Shown: in pieces, positions 34,858 through 46,725 of the stretch | Layout: every line of letters begins with the position of its first letter | Position numbering within the stretch: the first letter of the stretch is position 1 | Assembly: GCF_026212465.1 (NCBI RefSeq) | Contig: NC_080053.1 | Span: 8,974,815 to 9,038,814, forward strand | DNA length: 64,000 bases | Source of the DNA: Amaranthus tricolor | Lineage: Eukaryota > Streptophyta > Magnoliopsida > Caryophyllales > Amaranthaceae | Direction of reading: 5' to 3' | The notes under the pieces: generated by a model | The model's input: the letters and a program-made list of their open reading frames with translations, nothing else | Told to the model about the DNA's origin: nothing | Database searches by the model: none | Program-made: the position numbers and the translations under genes

Positions 34858-35409
34858 TTTTCCCTCCTTTTTTTTTTTAATTTTTCTTATCTGTTTCCGC
34901 TGCACTTGAGCAGAAGGCATTTCAGTGGTTATCGTAGTATACTCCATGGAAGTAATTTTATTTATAAAAATATAACTCGCAACCGGGTCCCGACCTCGAA
35001 TTTACGGGCACTCGAAAGATAGGACCCGTCGAGGCGGGTCGATGCGCATACGAACGAATTGTCCGAAAGAGGCGTGCGTCGGTGCGTTCGTGTAAGCGGA
35101 AATTGCACCGGGTCCCGTCGGAAGTCCCCGCGGAAGCGCGCCCGGCATGGATGGCCTCTTGATTTCCAAGTGTTGCGCGGATTTCTCAAATATTTTGTCG
35201 CTTTTTTGTTGCGAGTTCACCTGGCTTTTAAAGCCGGCGGACTCTTTTGTGAATCGGACAATACCGGGAGGGTGAAAAACGGTATTTGGGAAGGAGAAGG
35301 CTCGAAATAGGGGTCTCGGCTGCGAATTTACGAGCTTTGGAATGCTCTGGTTTTTTTTTTTTTTTTGGGCGGCATTGCGCATGTAAACAAATTGCTACGG
35401 TGAATGAAC

Positions 35410-35529
35410 GGGTGCGATCATACCAGCACTAATGCACCGGATCCCATCAGAACTCCGCAGTTAAGCGTGCTTGGGCGAGAGTAGTACTAGGATGGGTGAC
35501 CTCCTGGGAAGTCCTCGTGTTGCACCCCT
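35410..35529 (+). rRNA. 5S rRNA gene, copy 53
   Basis: Consensus gene; upstream tract 16 T; period 672. Confidence 0.97.
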
Positions 35530-36081
35530 TTTTCCCTCCTTTTTTTTTTTAATTTTTCTTATCTGTTTCCGCTGCACTTGAGCAGAAGGCATTTCAGTGG
35601 TTATCGTAGTATACTCCATGGAAGTAATTTTATTTATAAAAATATAACTCGCAACCGGGTCCCGACCTCGAATTTACGGGCACTCGAAAGATAGGACCCG
35701 TCGAGGCGGGTCGATGCGCATACGAACGAATTGTCCGAAAGAGGCGTGCGTCGGTGCGTTCGTGTAAGCGGAAATTGCACCGGGTCCCGTCGGAAGTCCC
35801 CGCGGAAGCGCGCCCGGCATGGATGGCCTCTTGATTTCCAAGTGTTGCGCGGATTTCTCAAATATTTTGTCGCTTTTTTGTTGCGAGTTCACCTGGCTTT
35901 TAAAGCCGGCGGACTCTTTTGTGAATCGGACAATACCGGGAGGGTGAAAAACGGTATTTGGGAAGGAGAAGGCTCGAAATAGGGGTCTCGGCTGCGAATT
36001 TACGAGCTTTGGAATGCTCTGGTTTTTTTTTTTTTTTTGGGCGGCATTGCGCATGTAAACAAATTGCTACGGTGAATGAAC

Positions 36082-36201
36082 GGGTGCGATCATACCAGCA
36101 CTAATGCACCGGATCCCATCAGAACTCCGCAGTTAAGCGTGCTTGTGCGAGAGTAGTACTAGGATGGGTGACCTCCTGGGAAGTCCTCGTGTTGCACCCC
36201 T
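36082..36201 (+). rRNA. 5S rRNA gene, copy 54 (G65T variant)
   Basis: G to T at gene position 65 (36146, CTTGTGCG), next to box A; shared only with the next copy. Upstream tract 16 T; period 673. Confidence 0.95.
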
Positions 36202-36754
36202 TTTTCCCTCCTTTTTTTTTTTAATTTTTCTTATCTGTTTCCGCTGCACTTGAGCAGAAGGCATTTCAGTGGTTATCGTAGTATACTCCATGGAAGTAAT
36301 TTTATTTATAAAAATATAACTCGCAACCGGGTCCCGACCTCGAATTTACGGGCACTCGAAAGATAGGACCCGTCGAGGCGGGTCGATGCGCATACGAACG
36401 AATTGTCCGAAAGAGGCGTGCGTCGGTGCGTTCGTGTAAGCGGAAATTGCACCGGGTCCCGTCGGAAGTCCCCGCGGAAGCGCGCCCGGCATGGATGGCC
36501 TCTTGATTTCCAAGTGTTGCGCGGATTTCTCAAATATTTTGTCGCTTTTTTGTTGCGAGTTCACCTGGCTTTTAAAGCCGGCGGACTCTTTTGTGAATCG
36601 GACAATACCGGGAGGGTGAAAAACGGTATTTGGGAAGGAGAAGGCTCGAAATAGGGGTCTCGGCTGCGAATTTACGAGCTTTGGAATGCTCTGGTTTTTT
36701 TTTTTTTTTTTGGGCGGCATTGCGCATGTAAACAAATTGCTACGGTGAATGAAC

Positions 36755-36874
36755 GGGTGCGATCATACCAGCACTAATGCACCGGATCCCATCAGAACTC
36801 CGCAGTTAAGCGTGCTTGTGCGAGAGTAGTACTAGGATGGGTGACCTCCTGGGAAGTCCTCGTGTTGCACCCCT
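36755..36874 (+). rRNA. 5S rRNA gene, copy 55 (G65T variant)
   Basis: G65T (36819), an adjacent duplicate of copy 54 except for a 17-T upstream tract. Period 672. Confidence 0.95.
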
Positions 36875-37426
36875 TTTTCCCTCCTTTTTTTTTTTAATTT
36901 TTCTTATCTGTTTCCGCTGCACTTGAGCAGAAGGCATTTCAGTGGTTATCGTAGTATACTCCATGGAAGTAATTTTATTTATAAAAATATAACTCGCAAC
37001 CGGGTCCCGACCTCGAATTTACGGGCACTCGAAAGATAGGACCCGTCGAGGCGGGTCGATGCGCATACGAACGAATTGTCCGAAAGAGGCGTGCGTCGGT
37101 GCGTTCGTGTAAGCGGAAATTGCACCGGGTCCCGTCGGAAGTCCCCGCGGAAGCGCGCCCGGCATGGATGGCCTCTTGATTTCCAAGTGTTGCGCGGATT
37201 TCTCAAATATTTTGTCGCTTTTTTGTTGCGAGTTCACCTGGCTTTTAAAGCCGGCGGACTCTTTTGTGAATCGGACAATACCGGGAGGGTGAAAAACGGT
37301 ATTTGGGAAGGAGAAGGCTCGAAATAGGGGTCTCGGCTGCGAATTTACGAGCTTTGGAATGCTCTGGTTTTTTTTTTTTTTTTGGGCGGCATTGCGCATG
37401 TAAACAAATTGCTACGGTGAATGAAC

Positions 37427-37546
37427 GGGTGCGATCATACCAGCACTAATGCACCGGATCCCATCAGAACTCCGCAGTTAAGCGTGCTTGGGCGAGAGTA
37501 GTACTAGGATGGGTGACCTCCTGGGAAGTCCTCGTGTTGCACCCCT
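37427..37546 (+). rRNA. 5S rRNA gene, copy 56
   Basis: Consensus gene; upstream tract 16 T; period 672. Confidence 0.97.
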
Positions 37547-38098
37547 TTTTCCCTCCTTTTTTTTTTTAATTTTTCTTATCTGTTTCCGCTGCACTTGAGC
37601 AGAAGGCATTTCAGTGGTTATCGTAGTATACTCCATGGAAGTAATTTTATTTATAAAAATATAACTCGCAACCGGGTCCCGACCTCGAATTTACGGGCAC
37701 TCGAAAGATAGGACCCGTCGAGGCGGGTCGATGCGCATACGAACGAATTGTCCGAAAGAGGCGTGCGTCGGTGCGTTCGTGTAAGCGGAAATTGCACCGG
37801 GTCCCGTCGGAAGTCCCCGCGGAAGCGCGCCCGGCATGGATGGCCTCTTGATTTCCAAGTGTTGCGCGGATTTCTCAAATATTTTGTCGCTTTTTTGTTG
37901 CGAGTTCACCTGGCTTTTAAAGCCGGCGGACTCTTTTGTGAATCGGACAATACCGGGAGGGTGAAAAACGGTATTTGGGAAGGAGAAGGCTCGAAATAGG
38001 GGTCTCGGCTGCGAATTTACGAGCTTTGGAATGCTCTGGTTTTTTTTTTTTTTTTGGGCGGCATTGCGCATGTAAACAAATTGCTACGGTGAATGAAC

Positions 38099-38218
38099 GG
38101 GTGCGATCATACCAGCACTAATGCACCGGATCCCATCAGAACTCCGCAGTTAAGCGTGCTTGGGCGAGAGTAGTACTAGGATGGGTGACCTCCTGGGAAG
38201 TCCTCGTGTTGCACCCCT
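38099..38218 (+). rRNA. 5S rRNA gene, copy 57
   Basis: Consensus gene; upstream tract 16 T; period 672. Confidence 0.97.
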
Positions 38219-38770
38219 TTTTCCCTCCTTTTTTTTTTTAATTTTTCTTATCTGTTTCCGCTGCACTTGAGCAGAAGGCATTTCAGTGGTTATCGTAGTA
38301 TACTCCATGGAAGTAATTTTATTTATAAAAATATAACTCGCAACCGGGTCCCGACCTCGAATTTACGGGCACTCGAAAGATAGGACCCGTCGAGGCGGGT
38401 CGATGCGCATACGAACGAATTGTCCGAAAGAGGCGTGCGTCGGTGCGTTCGTGTAAGCGGAAATTGCACCGGGTCCCGTCGGAAGTCCCCGCGGAAGCGC
38501 GCCCGGCATGGATGGCCTCTTGATTTCCAAGTGTTGCGCGGATTTCTCAAATATTTTGTCGCTTTTTTGTTGCGAGTTCACCTGGCTTTTAAAGCCGGCG
38601 GACTCTTTTGTGAATCGGACAATACCGGGAGGGTGAAAAACGGTATTTGGGAAGGAGAAGGCTCGAAATAGGGGTCTCGGCTGCGAATTTACGAGCTTTG
38701 GAATGCTCTGGTTTTTTTTTTTTTTTTGGGCGGCATTGCGCATGTAAACAAATTGCTACGGTGAATGAAC

Positions 38771-38890
38771 GGGTGCGATCATACCAGCACTAATGCACCG
38801 GATCCCATCAGAACTCCGCAGTTAAGCGTGCTTGGGCGAGAGTAGTACTAGGATGGGTGACCTCCTGGGAAGTCCTCGTGTTGCACCCCT
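38771..38890 (+). rRNA. 5S rRNA gene, copy 58
   Basis: Consensus gene; upstream tract 16 T, the last before the switch to T21; period 677. Confidence 0.97.
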
Positions 38891-39447
38891 TTTTCCCTCC
38901 TTTTTTTTTTTAATTTTTCTTATCTGTTTCCGCTGCACTTGAGCAGAAGGCATTTCAGTGGTTATCGTAGTATACTCCATGGAAGTAATTTTATTTATAA
39001 AAATATAACTCGCAACCGGGTCCCGACCTCGAATTTACGGGCACTCGAAAGATAGGACCCGTCGAGGCGGGTCGATGCGCATACGAACGAATTGTCCGAA
39101 AGAGGCGTGCGTCGGTGCGTTCGTGTAAGCGGAAATTGCACCGGGTCCCGTCGGAAGTCCCCGCGGAAGCGCGCCCGGCATGGATGGCCTCTTGATTTCC
39201 AAGTGTTGCGCGGATTTCTCAAATATTTTGTCGCTTTTTTGTTGCGAGTTCACCTGGCTTTTAAAGCCGGCGGACTCTTTTGTGAATCGGACAATACCGG
39301 GAGGGTGAAAAACGGTATTTGGGAAGGAGAAGGCTCGAAATAGGGGTCTCGGCTGCGAATTTACGAGCTTTGGAATGCTCTGGTTTTTTTTTTTTTTTTT
39401 TTTTGGGCGGCATTGCGCATGTAAACAAATTGCTACGGTGAATGAAC

Positions 39448-39567
39448 GGGTGCGATCATACCAGCACTAATGCACCGGATCCCATCAGAACTCCGCAGTT
39501 AAGCGTGCTTGGGCGAGAGTAGTACTAGGATGGGTGACCTCCTGGGAAGTCCTCGTGTTGCACCCCT
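39448..39567 (+). rRNA. 5S rRNA gene, copy 59
   Basis: Consensus gene, first of the T21 block; period 677. Confidence 0.97.
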
Positions 39568-40124
39568 TTTTCCCTCCTTTTTTTTTTTAATTTTTCTTAT
39601 CTGTTTCCGCTGCACTTGAGCAGAAGGCATTTCAGTGGTTATCGTAGTATACTCCATGGAAGTAATTTTATTTATAAAAATATAACTCGCAACCGGGTCC
39701 CGACCTCGAATTTACGGGCACTCGAAAGATAGGACCCGTCGAGGCGGGTCGATGCGCATACGAACGAATTGTCCGAAAGAGGCGTGCGTCGGTGCGTTCG
39801 TGTAAGCGGAAATTGCACCGGGTCCCGTCGGAAGTCCCCGCGGAAGCGCGCCCGGCATGGATGGCCTCTTGATTTCCAAGTGTTGCGCGGATTTCTCAAA
39901 TATTTTGTCGCTTTTTTGTTGCGAGTTCACCTGGCTTTTAAAGCCGGCGGACTCTTTTGTGAATCGGACAATACCGGGAGGGTGAAAAACGGTATTTGGG
40001 AAGGAGAAGGCTCGAAATAGGGGTCTCGGCTGCGAATTTACGAGCTTTGGAATGCTCTGGTTTTTTTTTTTTTTTTTTTTTGGGCGGCATTGCGCATGTA
40101 AACAAATTGCTACGGTGAATGAAC

Positions 40125-40244
40125 GGGTGCGATCATACCAGCACTAATGCACCGGATCCCATCAGAACTCCGCAGTTAAGCGTGCTTGGGCGAGAGTAGT
40201 ACTAGGATGGGTGACCTCCTGGGAAGTCCTCGTGTTGCACCCCT
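40125..40244 (+). rRNA. 5S rRNA gene, copy 60
   Basis: Consensus gene, T21 block; period 677. Confidence 0.97.
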
Positions 40245-40801
40245 TTTTCCCTCCTTTTTTTTTTTAATTTTTCTTATCTGTTTCCGCTGCACTTGAGCAG
40301 AAGGCATTTCAGTGGTTATCGTAGTATACTCCATGGAAGTAATTTTATTTATAAAAATATAACTCGCAACCGGGTCCCGACCTCGAATTTACGGGCACTC
40401 GAAAGATAGGACCCGTCGAGGCGGGTCGATGCGCATACGAACGAATTGTCCGAAAGAGGCGTGCGTCGGTGCGTTCGTGTAAGCGGAAATTGCACCGGGT
40501 CCCGTCGGAAGTCCCCGCGGAAGCGCGCCCGGCATGGATGGCCTCTTGATTTCCAAGTGTTGCGCGGATTTCTCAAATATTTTGTCGCTTTTTTGTTGCG
40601 AGTTCACCTGGCTTTTAAAGCCGGCGGACTCTTTTGTGAATCGGACAATACCGGGAGGGTGAAAAACGGTATTTGGGAAGGAGAAGGCTCGAAATAGGGG
40701 TCTCGGCTGCGAATTTACGAGCTTTGGAATGCTCTGGTTTTTTTTTTTTTTTTTTTTTGGGCGGCATTGCGCATGTAAACAAATTGCTACGGTGAATGAA
40801 C

Positions 40802-40921
40802 GGGTGCGATCATACCAGCACTAATGCACCGGATCCCATCAGAACTCCGCAGTTAAGCGTGCTTGGGCGAGAGTAGTACTAGGATGGGTGACCTCCTGGG
40901 AAGTCCTCGTGTTGCACCCCT
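40802..40921 (+). rRNA. 5S rRNA gene, copy 61
   Basis: Consensus gene, T21 block; period 677. Confidence 0.97.
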
Positions 40922-41478
40922 TTTTCCCTCCTTTTTTTTTTTAATTTTTCTTATCTGTTTCCGCTGCACTTGAGCAGAAGGCATTTCAGTGGTTATCGTA
41001 GTATACTCCATGGAAGTAATTTTATTTATAAAAATATAACTCGCAACCGGGTCCCGACCTCGAATTTACGGGCACTCGAAAGATAGGACCCGTCGAGGCG
41101 GGTCGATGCGCATACGAACGAATTGTCCGAAAGAGGCGTGCGTCGGTGCGTTCGTGTAAGCGGAAATTGCACCGGGTCCCGTCGGAAGTCCCCGCGGAAG
41201 CGCGCCCGGCATGGATGGCCTCTTGATTTCCAAGTGTTGCGCGGATTTCTCAAATATTTTGTCGCTTTTTTGTTGCGAGTTCACCTGGCTTTTAAAGCCG
41301 GCGGACTCTTTTGTGAATCGGACAATACCGGGAGGGTGAAAAACGGTATTTGGGAAGGAGAAGGCTCGAAATAGGGGTCTCGGCTGCGAATTTACGAGCT
41401 TTGGAATGCTCTGGTTTTTTTTTTTTTTTTTTTTTGGGCGGCATTGCGCATGTAAACAAATTGCTACGGTGAATGAAC

Positions 41479-41598
41479 GGGTGCGATCATACCAGCACTA
41501 ATGCACCGGATCCCATCAGAACTCCGCAGTTAAGCGTGCTTGGGCGAGAGTAGTACTAGGATGGGTGACCTCCTGGGAAGTCCTCGTGTTGCACCCCT
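41479..41598 (+). rRNA. 5S rRNA gene, copy 62
   Basis: Consensus gene, T21 block; period 677. Confidence 0.97.
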
Positions 41599-42155
41599 TT
41601 TTCCCTCCTTTTTTTTTTTAATTTTTCTTATCTGTTTCCGCTGCACTTGAGCAGAAGGCATTTCAGTGGTTATCGTAGTATACTCCATGGAAGTAATTTT
41701 ATTTATAAAAATATAACTCGCAACCGGGTCCCGACCTCGAATTTACGGGCACTCGAAAGATAGGACCCGTCGAGGCGGGTCGATGCGCATACGAACGAAT
41801 TGTCCGAAAGAGGCGTGCGTCGGTGCGTTCGTGTAAGCGGAAATTGCACCGGGTCCCGTCGGAAGTCCCCGCGGAAGCGCGCCCGGCATGGATGGCCTCT
41901 TGATTTCCAAGTGTTGCGCGGATTTCTCAAATATTTTGTCGCTTTTTTGTTGCGAGTTCACCTGGCTTTTAAAGCCGGCGGACTCTTTTGTGAATCGGAC
42001 AATACCGGGAGGGTGAAAAACGGTATTTGGGAAGGAGAAGGCTCGAAATAGGGGTCTCGGCTGCGAATTTACGAGCTTTGGAATGCTCTGGTTTTTTTTT
42101 TTTTTTTTTTTTGGGCGGCATTGCGCATGTAAACAAATTGCTACGGTGAATGAAC

Positions 42156-42275
42156 GGGTGCGATCATACCAGCACTAATGCACCGGATCCCATCAGAACT
42201 CCGCAGTTAAGCGTGCTTGGGCGAGAGTAGTACTAGGATGGGTGACCTCCTGGGAAGTCCTCGTGTTGCACCCCT
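42156..42275 (+). rRNA. 5S rRNA gene, copy 63
   Basis: Consensus gene, T21 block; period 677. Confidence 0.97.
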
Positions 42276-42832
42276 TTTTCCCTCCTTTTTTTTTTTAATT
42301 TTTCTTATCTGTTTCCGCTGCACTTGAGCAGAAGGCATTTCAGTGGTTATCGTAGTATACTCCATGGAAGTAATTTTATTTATAAAAATATAACTCGCAA
42401 CCGGGTCCCGACCTCGAATTTACGGGCACTCGAAAGATAGGACCCGTCGAGGCGGGTCGATGCGCATACGAACGAATTGTCCGAAAGAGGCGTGCGTCGG
42501 TGCGTTCGTGTAAGCGGAAATTGCACCGGGTCCCGTCGGAAGTCCCCGCGGAAGCGCGCCCGGCATGGATGGCCTCTTGATTTCCAAGTGTTGCGCGGAT
42601 TTCTCAAATATTTTGTCGCTTTTTTGTTGCGAGTTCACCTGGCTTTTAAAGCCGGCGGACTCTTTTGTGAATCGGACAATACCGGGAGGGTGAAAAACGG
42701 TATTTGGGAAGGAGAAGGCTCGAAATAGGGGTCTCGGCTGCGAATTTACGAGCTTTGGAATGCTCTGGTTTTTTTTTTTTTTTTTTTTTGGGCGGCATTG
42801 CGCATGTAAACAAATTGCTACGGTGAATGAAC

Positions 42833-42952
42833 GGGTGCGATCATACCAGCACTAATGCACCGGATCCCATCAGAACTCCGCAGTTAAGCGTGCTTGGGCG
42901 AGAGTAGTACTAGGATGGGTGACCTCCTGGGAAGTCCTCGTGTTGCACCCCT
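42833..42952 (+). rRNA. 5S rRNA gene, copy 64
   Basis: Consensus gene, T21 block; period 677. Confidence 0.97.
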
Positions 42953-43509
42953 TTTTCCCTCCTTTTTTTTTTTAATTTTTCTTATCTGTTTCCGCTGCAC
43001 TTGAGCAGAAGGCATTTCAGTGGTTATCGTAGTATACTCCATGGAAGTAATTTTATTTATAAAAATATAACTCGCAACCGGGTCCCGACCTCGAATTTAC
43101 GGGCACTCGAAAGATAGGACCCGTCGAGGCGGGTCGATGCGCATACGAACGAATTGTCCGAAAGAGGCGTGCGTCGGTGCGTTCGTGTAAGCGGAAATTG
43201 CACCGGGTCCCGTCGGAAGTCCCCGCGGAAGCGCGCCCGGCATGGATGGCCTCTTGATTTCCAAGTGTTGCGCGGATTTCTCAAATATTTTGTCGCTTTT
43301 TTGTTGCGAGTTCACCTGGCTTTTAAAGCCGGCGGACTCTTTTGTGAATCGGACAATACCGGGAGGGTGAAAAACGGTATTTGGGAAGGAGAAGGCTCGA
43401 AATAGGGGTCTCGGCTGCGAATTTACGAGCTTTGGAATGCTCTGGTTTTTTTTTTTTTTTTTTTTTGGGCGGCATTGCGCATGTAAACAAATTGCTACGG
43501 TGAATGAAC

Positions 43510-43629
43510 GGGTGCGATCATACCAGCACTAATGCACCGGATCCCATCAGAACTCCGCAGTTAAGCGTGCTTGGGCGAGAGTAGTACTAGGATGGGTGAC
43601 CTCCTGGGAAGTCCTCGTGTTGCACCCCT
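43510..43629 (+). rRNA. 5S rRNA gene, copy 65
   Basis: Consensus gene, T21 block; period 677. Confidence 0.97.
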
Positions 43630-44186
43630 TTTTCCCTCCTTTTTTTTTTTAATTTTTCTTATCTGTTTCCGCTGCACTTGAGCAGAAGGCATTTCAGTGG
43701 TTATCGTAGTATACTCCATGGAAGTAATTTTATTTATAAAAATATAACTCGCAACCGGGTCCCGACCTCGAATTTACGGGCACTCGAAAGATAGGACCCG
43801 TCGAGGCGGGTCGATGCGCATACGAACGAATTGTCCGAAAGAGGCGTGCGTCGGTGCGTTCGTGTAAGCGGAAATTGCACCGGGTCCCGTCGGAAGTCCC
43901 CGCGGAAGCGCGCCCGGCATGGATGGCCTCTTGATTTCCAAGTGTTGCGCGGATTTCTCAAATATTTTGTCGCTTTTTTGTTGCGAGTTCACCTGGCTTT
44001 TAAAGCCGGCGGACTCTTTTGTGAATCGGACAATACCGGGAGGGTGAAAAACGGTATTTGGGAAGGAGAAGGCTCGAAATAGGGGTCTCGGCTGCGAATT
44101 TACGAGCTTTGGAATGCTCTGGTTTTTTTTTTTTTTTTTTTTTGGGCGGCATTGCGCATGTAAACAAATTGCTACGGTGAATGAAC

Positions 44187-44306
44187 GGGTGCGATCATAC
44201 CAGCACTAATGCACCGGATCCCATCAGAACTCCGCAGTTAAGCGTGCTTGGGCGAGAGTAGTACTAGGATGGGTGACCTCCTGGGAAGTCCTCGTGTTGC
44301 ACCCCT
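44187..44306 (+). rRNA. 5S rRNA gene, copy 66
   Basis: Consensus gene, last with a 21-T upstream tract; period 672. Its spacer has the TGGG form after the CGGTATT arm. Confidence 0.97.
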
Positions 44307-44858
44307 TTTTCCCTCCTTTTTTTTTTTAATTTTTCTTATCTGTTTCCGCTGCACTTGAGCAGAAGGCATTTCAGTGGTTATCGTAGTATACTCCATGGAA
44401 GTAATTTTATTTATAAAAATATAACTCGCAACCGGGTCCCGACCTCGAATTTACGGGCACTCGAAAGATAGGACCCGTCGAGGCGGGTCGATGCGCATAC
44501 GAACGAATTGTCCGAAAGAGGCGTGCGTCGGTGCGTTCGTGTAAGCGGAAATTGCACCGGGTCCCGTCGGAAGTCCCCGCGGAAGCGCGCCCGGCATGGA
44601 TGGCCTCTTGATTTCCAAGTGTTGCGCGGATTTCTCAAATATTTTGTCGCTTTTTTGTTGCGAGTTCACCTGGCTTTTAAAGCCGGCGGACTCTTTTGTG
44701 AATCGGACAATACCGGGAGGGTGAAAAACGGTATTTGGGAAGGAGAAGGCTCGAAATAGGGGTCTCGGCTGCGAATTTACGAGCTTTGGAATGCTCTGGT
44801 TTTTTTTTTTTTTTTGGGCGGCATTGCGCATGTAAACAAATTGCTACGGTGAATGAAC

Positions 44859-44978
44859 GGGTGCGATCATACCAGCACTAATGCACCGGATCCCATCAGA
44901 ACTCCGCAGTTAAGCGTGCTTGGGCGAGAGTAGTACTAGGATGGGTGACCTCCTGGGAAGTCCTCGTGTTGCACCCCT
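44859..44978 (+). rRNA. 5S rRNA gene, copy 67
   Basis: Consensus gene; upstream tract 16 T. Its spacer is the first with the ATAT marker (A to T at 45310, CTCATATATT) and the first with CGGG in place of TGGG (45408). Period 672. Confidence 0.97.
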
Positions 44979-45530
44979 TTTTCCCTCCTTTTTTTTTTTA
45001 ATTTTTCTTATCTGTTTCCGCTGCACTTGAGCAGAAGGCATTTCAGTGGTTATCGTAGTATACTCCATGGAAGTAATTTTATTTATAAAAATATAACTCG
45101 CAACCGGGTCCCGACCTCGAATTTACGGGCACTCGAAAGATAGGACCCGTCGAGGCGGGTCGATGCGCATACGAACGAATTGTCCGAAAGAGGCGTGCGT
45201 CGGTGCGTTCGTGTAAGCGGAAATTGCACCGGGTCCCGTCGGAAGTCCCCGCGGAAGCGCGCCCGGCATGGATGGCCTCTTGATTTCCAAGTGTTGCGCG
45301 GATTTCTCATATATTTTGTCGCTTTTTTGTTGCGAGTTCACCTGGCTTTTAAAGCCGGCGGACTCTTTTGTGAATCGGACAATACCGGGAGGGTGAAAAA
45401 CGGTATTCGGGAAGGAGAAGGCTCGAAATAGGGGTCTCGGCTGCGAATTTACGAGCTTTGGAATGCTCTGGTTTTTTTTTTTTTTTTGGGCGGCATTGCG
45501 CATGTAAACAAATTGCTACGGTGAATGAAC

Positions 45531-45650
45531 GGGTGCGATCATACCAGCACTAATGCACCGGATCCCATCAGAACTCCGCAGTTAAGCGTGCTTGGGCGAG
45601 AGTAGTACTAGGATGGGTGACCTCCTGGGAAGTCCTCGTGTTGCACCCCT
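45531..45650 (+). rRNA. 5S rRNA gene, copy 68
   Basis: Consensus gene followed by the deleted spacer; only 404 bp to the next gene start. Upstream tract 16 T. Confidence 0.97.
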
Positions 45651-45934
45651 TTTTCCCTCCTTTTTTTTTTTAATTTTTCTTATCTGTTTCCGCTGCACTT
45701 GAGCAGAAGGCATTTCAGTGGTTATCGTAGTATACTCCATGGAAGTAATTTTATTTATAAAAATATAACTCGCAACCGGGTCCCGACCTCGAATTTACGG
45801 GCACTCGAAAGATAGGACCCGTCGAGGCGGGTCGATGCGCATACGAACGAATTTACGAGCTTTGGAATGCTCTGGTTTTTTTTTTTTTTTTGGGCGGCAT
45901 TGCGCATGTAAACAAATTGCTACGGTGAATGAAC
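45651..45934 (+). repeat. Truncated spacer with 268 bp deletion
   Basis: The spacer keeps its first part, up to GAACGAATT, and then continues as TACGAGCTTTGG, which normally lies 268 bp further on. The two sites share CGAATT, left as one copy at 45848-45853 (copies at 664-669 and 932-937 in the reference unit, exactly 268 bp apart). The lost part includes the second half of the CG-dense block and the inverted repeats equivalent to 832-844 and 869-895. The terminators, the 16-T tract and the next gene's upstream flank remain. Confidence 0.95.
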
Positions 45935-46054
45935 GGGTGCGATCATACCAGCACTAATGCACCGGATCCCATCAGAACTCCGCAGTTAAGCGTGCTTGGG
46001 CGAGAGTAGTACTAGGATGGGTGACCTCCTGGGAAGTCCTCGTGTTGCACCCCT
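45935..46054 (+). rRNA. 5S rRNA gene, copy 69
   Basis: Consensus gene downstream of the deleted spacer; about 80 bp of normal upstream flank, including the 16-T tract, is retained. Its own spacer carries a complex indel at 46271-46272 (AGGCAGCGTCGG for AGGCGTGCGTCGG, net -1). Period 671. Confidence 0.97.
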
Positions 46055-46605
46055 TTTTCCCTCCTTTTTTTTTTTAATTTTTCTTATCTGTTTCCGCTGC
46101 ACTTGAGCAGAAGGCATTTCAGTGGTTATCGTAGTATACTCCATGGAAGTAATTTTATTTATAAAAATATAACTCGCAACCGGGTCCCGACCTCGAATTT
46201 ACGGGCACTCGAAAGATAGGACCCGTCGAGGCGGGTCGATGCGCATACGAACGAATTGTCCGAAAGAGGCAGCGTCGGTGCGTTCGTGTAAGCGGAAATT
46301 GCACCGGGTCCCGTCGGAAGTCCCCGCGGAAGCGCGCCCGGCATGGATGGCCTCTTGATTTCCAAGTGTTGCGCGGATTTCTCAAATATTTTGTCGCTTT
46401 TTTGTTGCGAGTTCACCTGGCTTTTAAAGCCGGCGGACTCTTTTGTGAATCGGACAATACCGGGAGGGTGAAAAACGGTATTCGGGAAGGAGAAGGCTCG
46501 AAATAGGGGTCTCGGCTGCGAATTTACGAGCTTTGGAATGCTCTGGTTTTTTTTTTTTTTTTGGGCGGCATTGCGCATGTAAACAAATTGCTACGGTGAA
46601 TGAAC

Positions 46606-46725
46606 GGGTGCGATCATACCAGCACTAATGCACCGGATCCCATCAGAACTCCGCAGTTAAGCGTGCTTGGGCGAGAGTAGTACTAGGATGGGTGACCTCC
46701 TGGGAAGTCCTCGTGTTGCACCCCT
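46606..46725 (+). rRNA. 5S rRNA gene, copy 70
   Basis: Consensus gene; upstream tract 16 T; spacer CGGG form; period 672. Confidence 0.97.

Larger units (their letters stand above)
39384..44143 (+). repeat. Block of eight units with identical 21-T tracts
   Basis: From the T-tract at 39384-39404 to that at 44123-44143, eight consecutive tracts are exactly 21 T and successive genes lie exactly 677 bp apart. Flanking units on both sides have 16 T. I found no substitution distinguishing the eight. This is best explained by recent amplification of one long-tract unit, though an assembly effect cannot be excluded from sequence alone. Confidence 0.85.

Noticed and set aside
46159..46578. 139-codon - strand frame, longest in the window, joining two frames
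   Set aside because: It arises from the 1 bp net loss at 46271-46272 fusing two spacer frames. It is a by-product of an indel, not a new gene.
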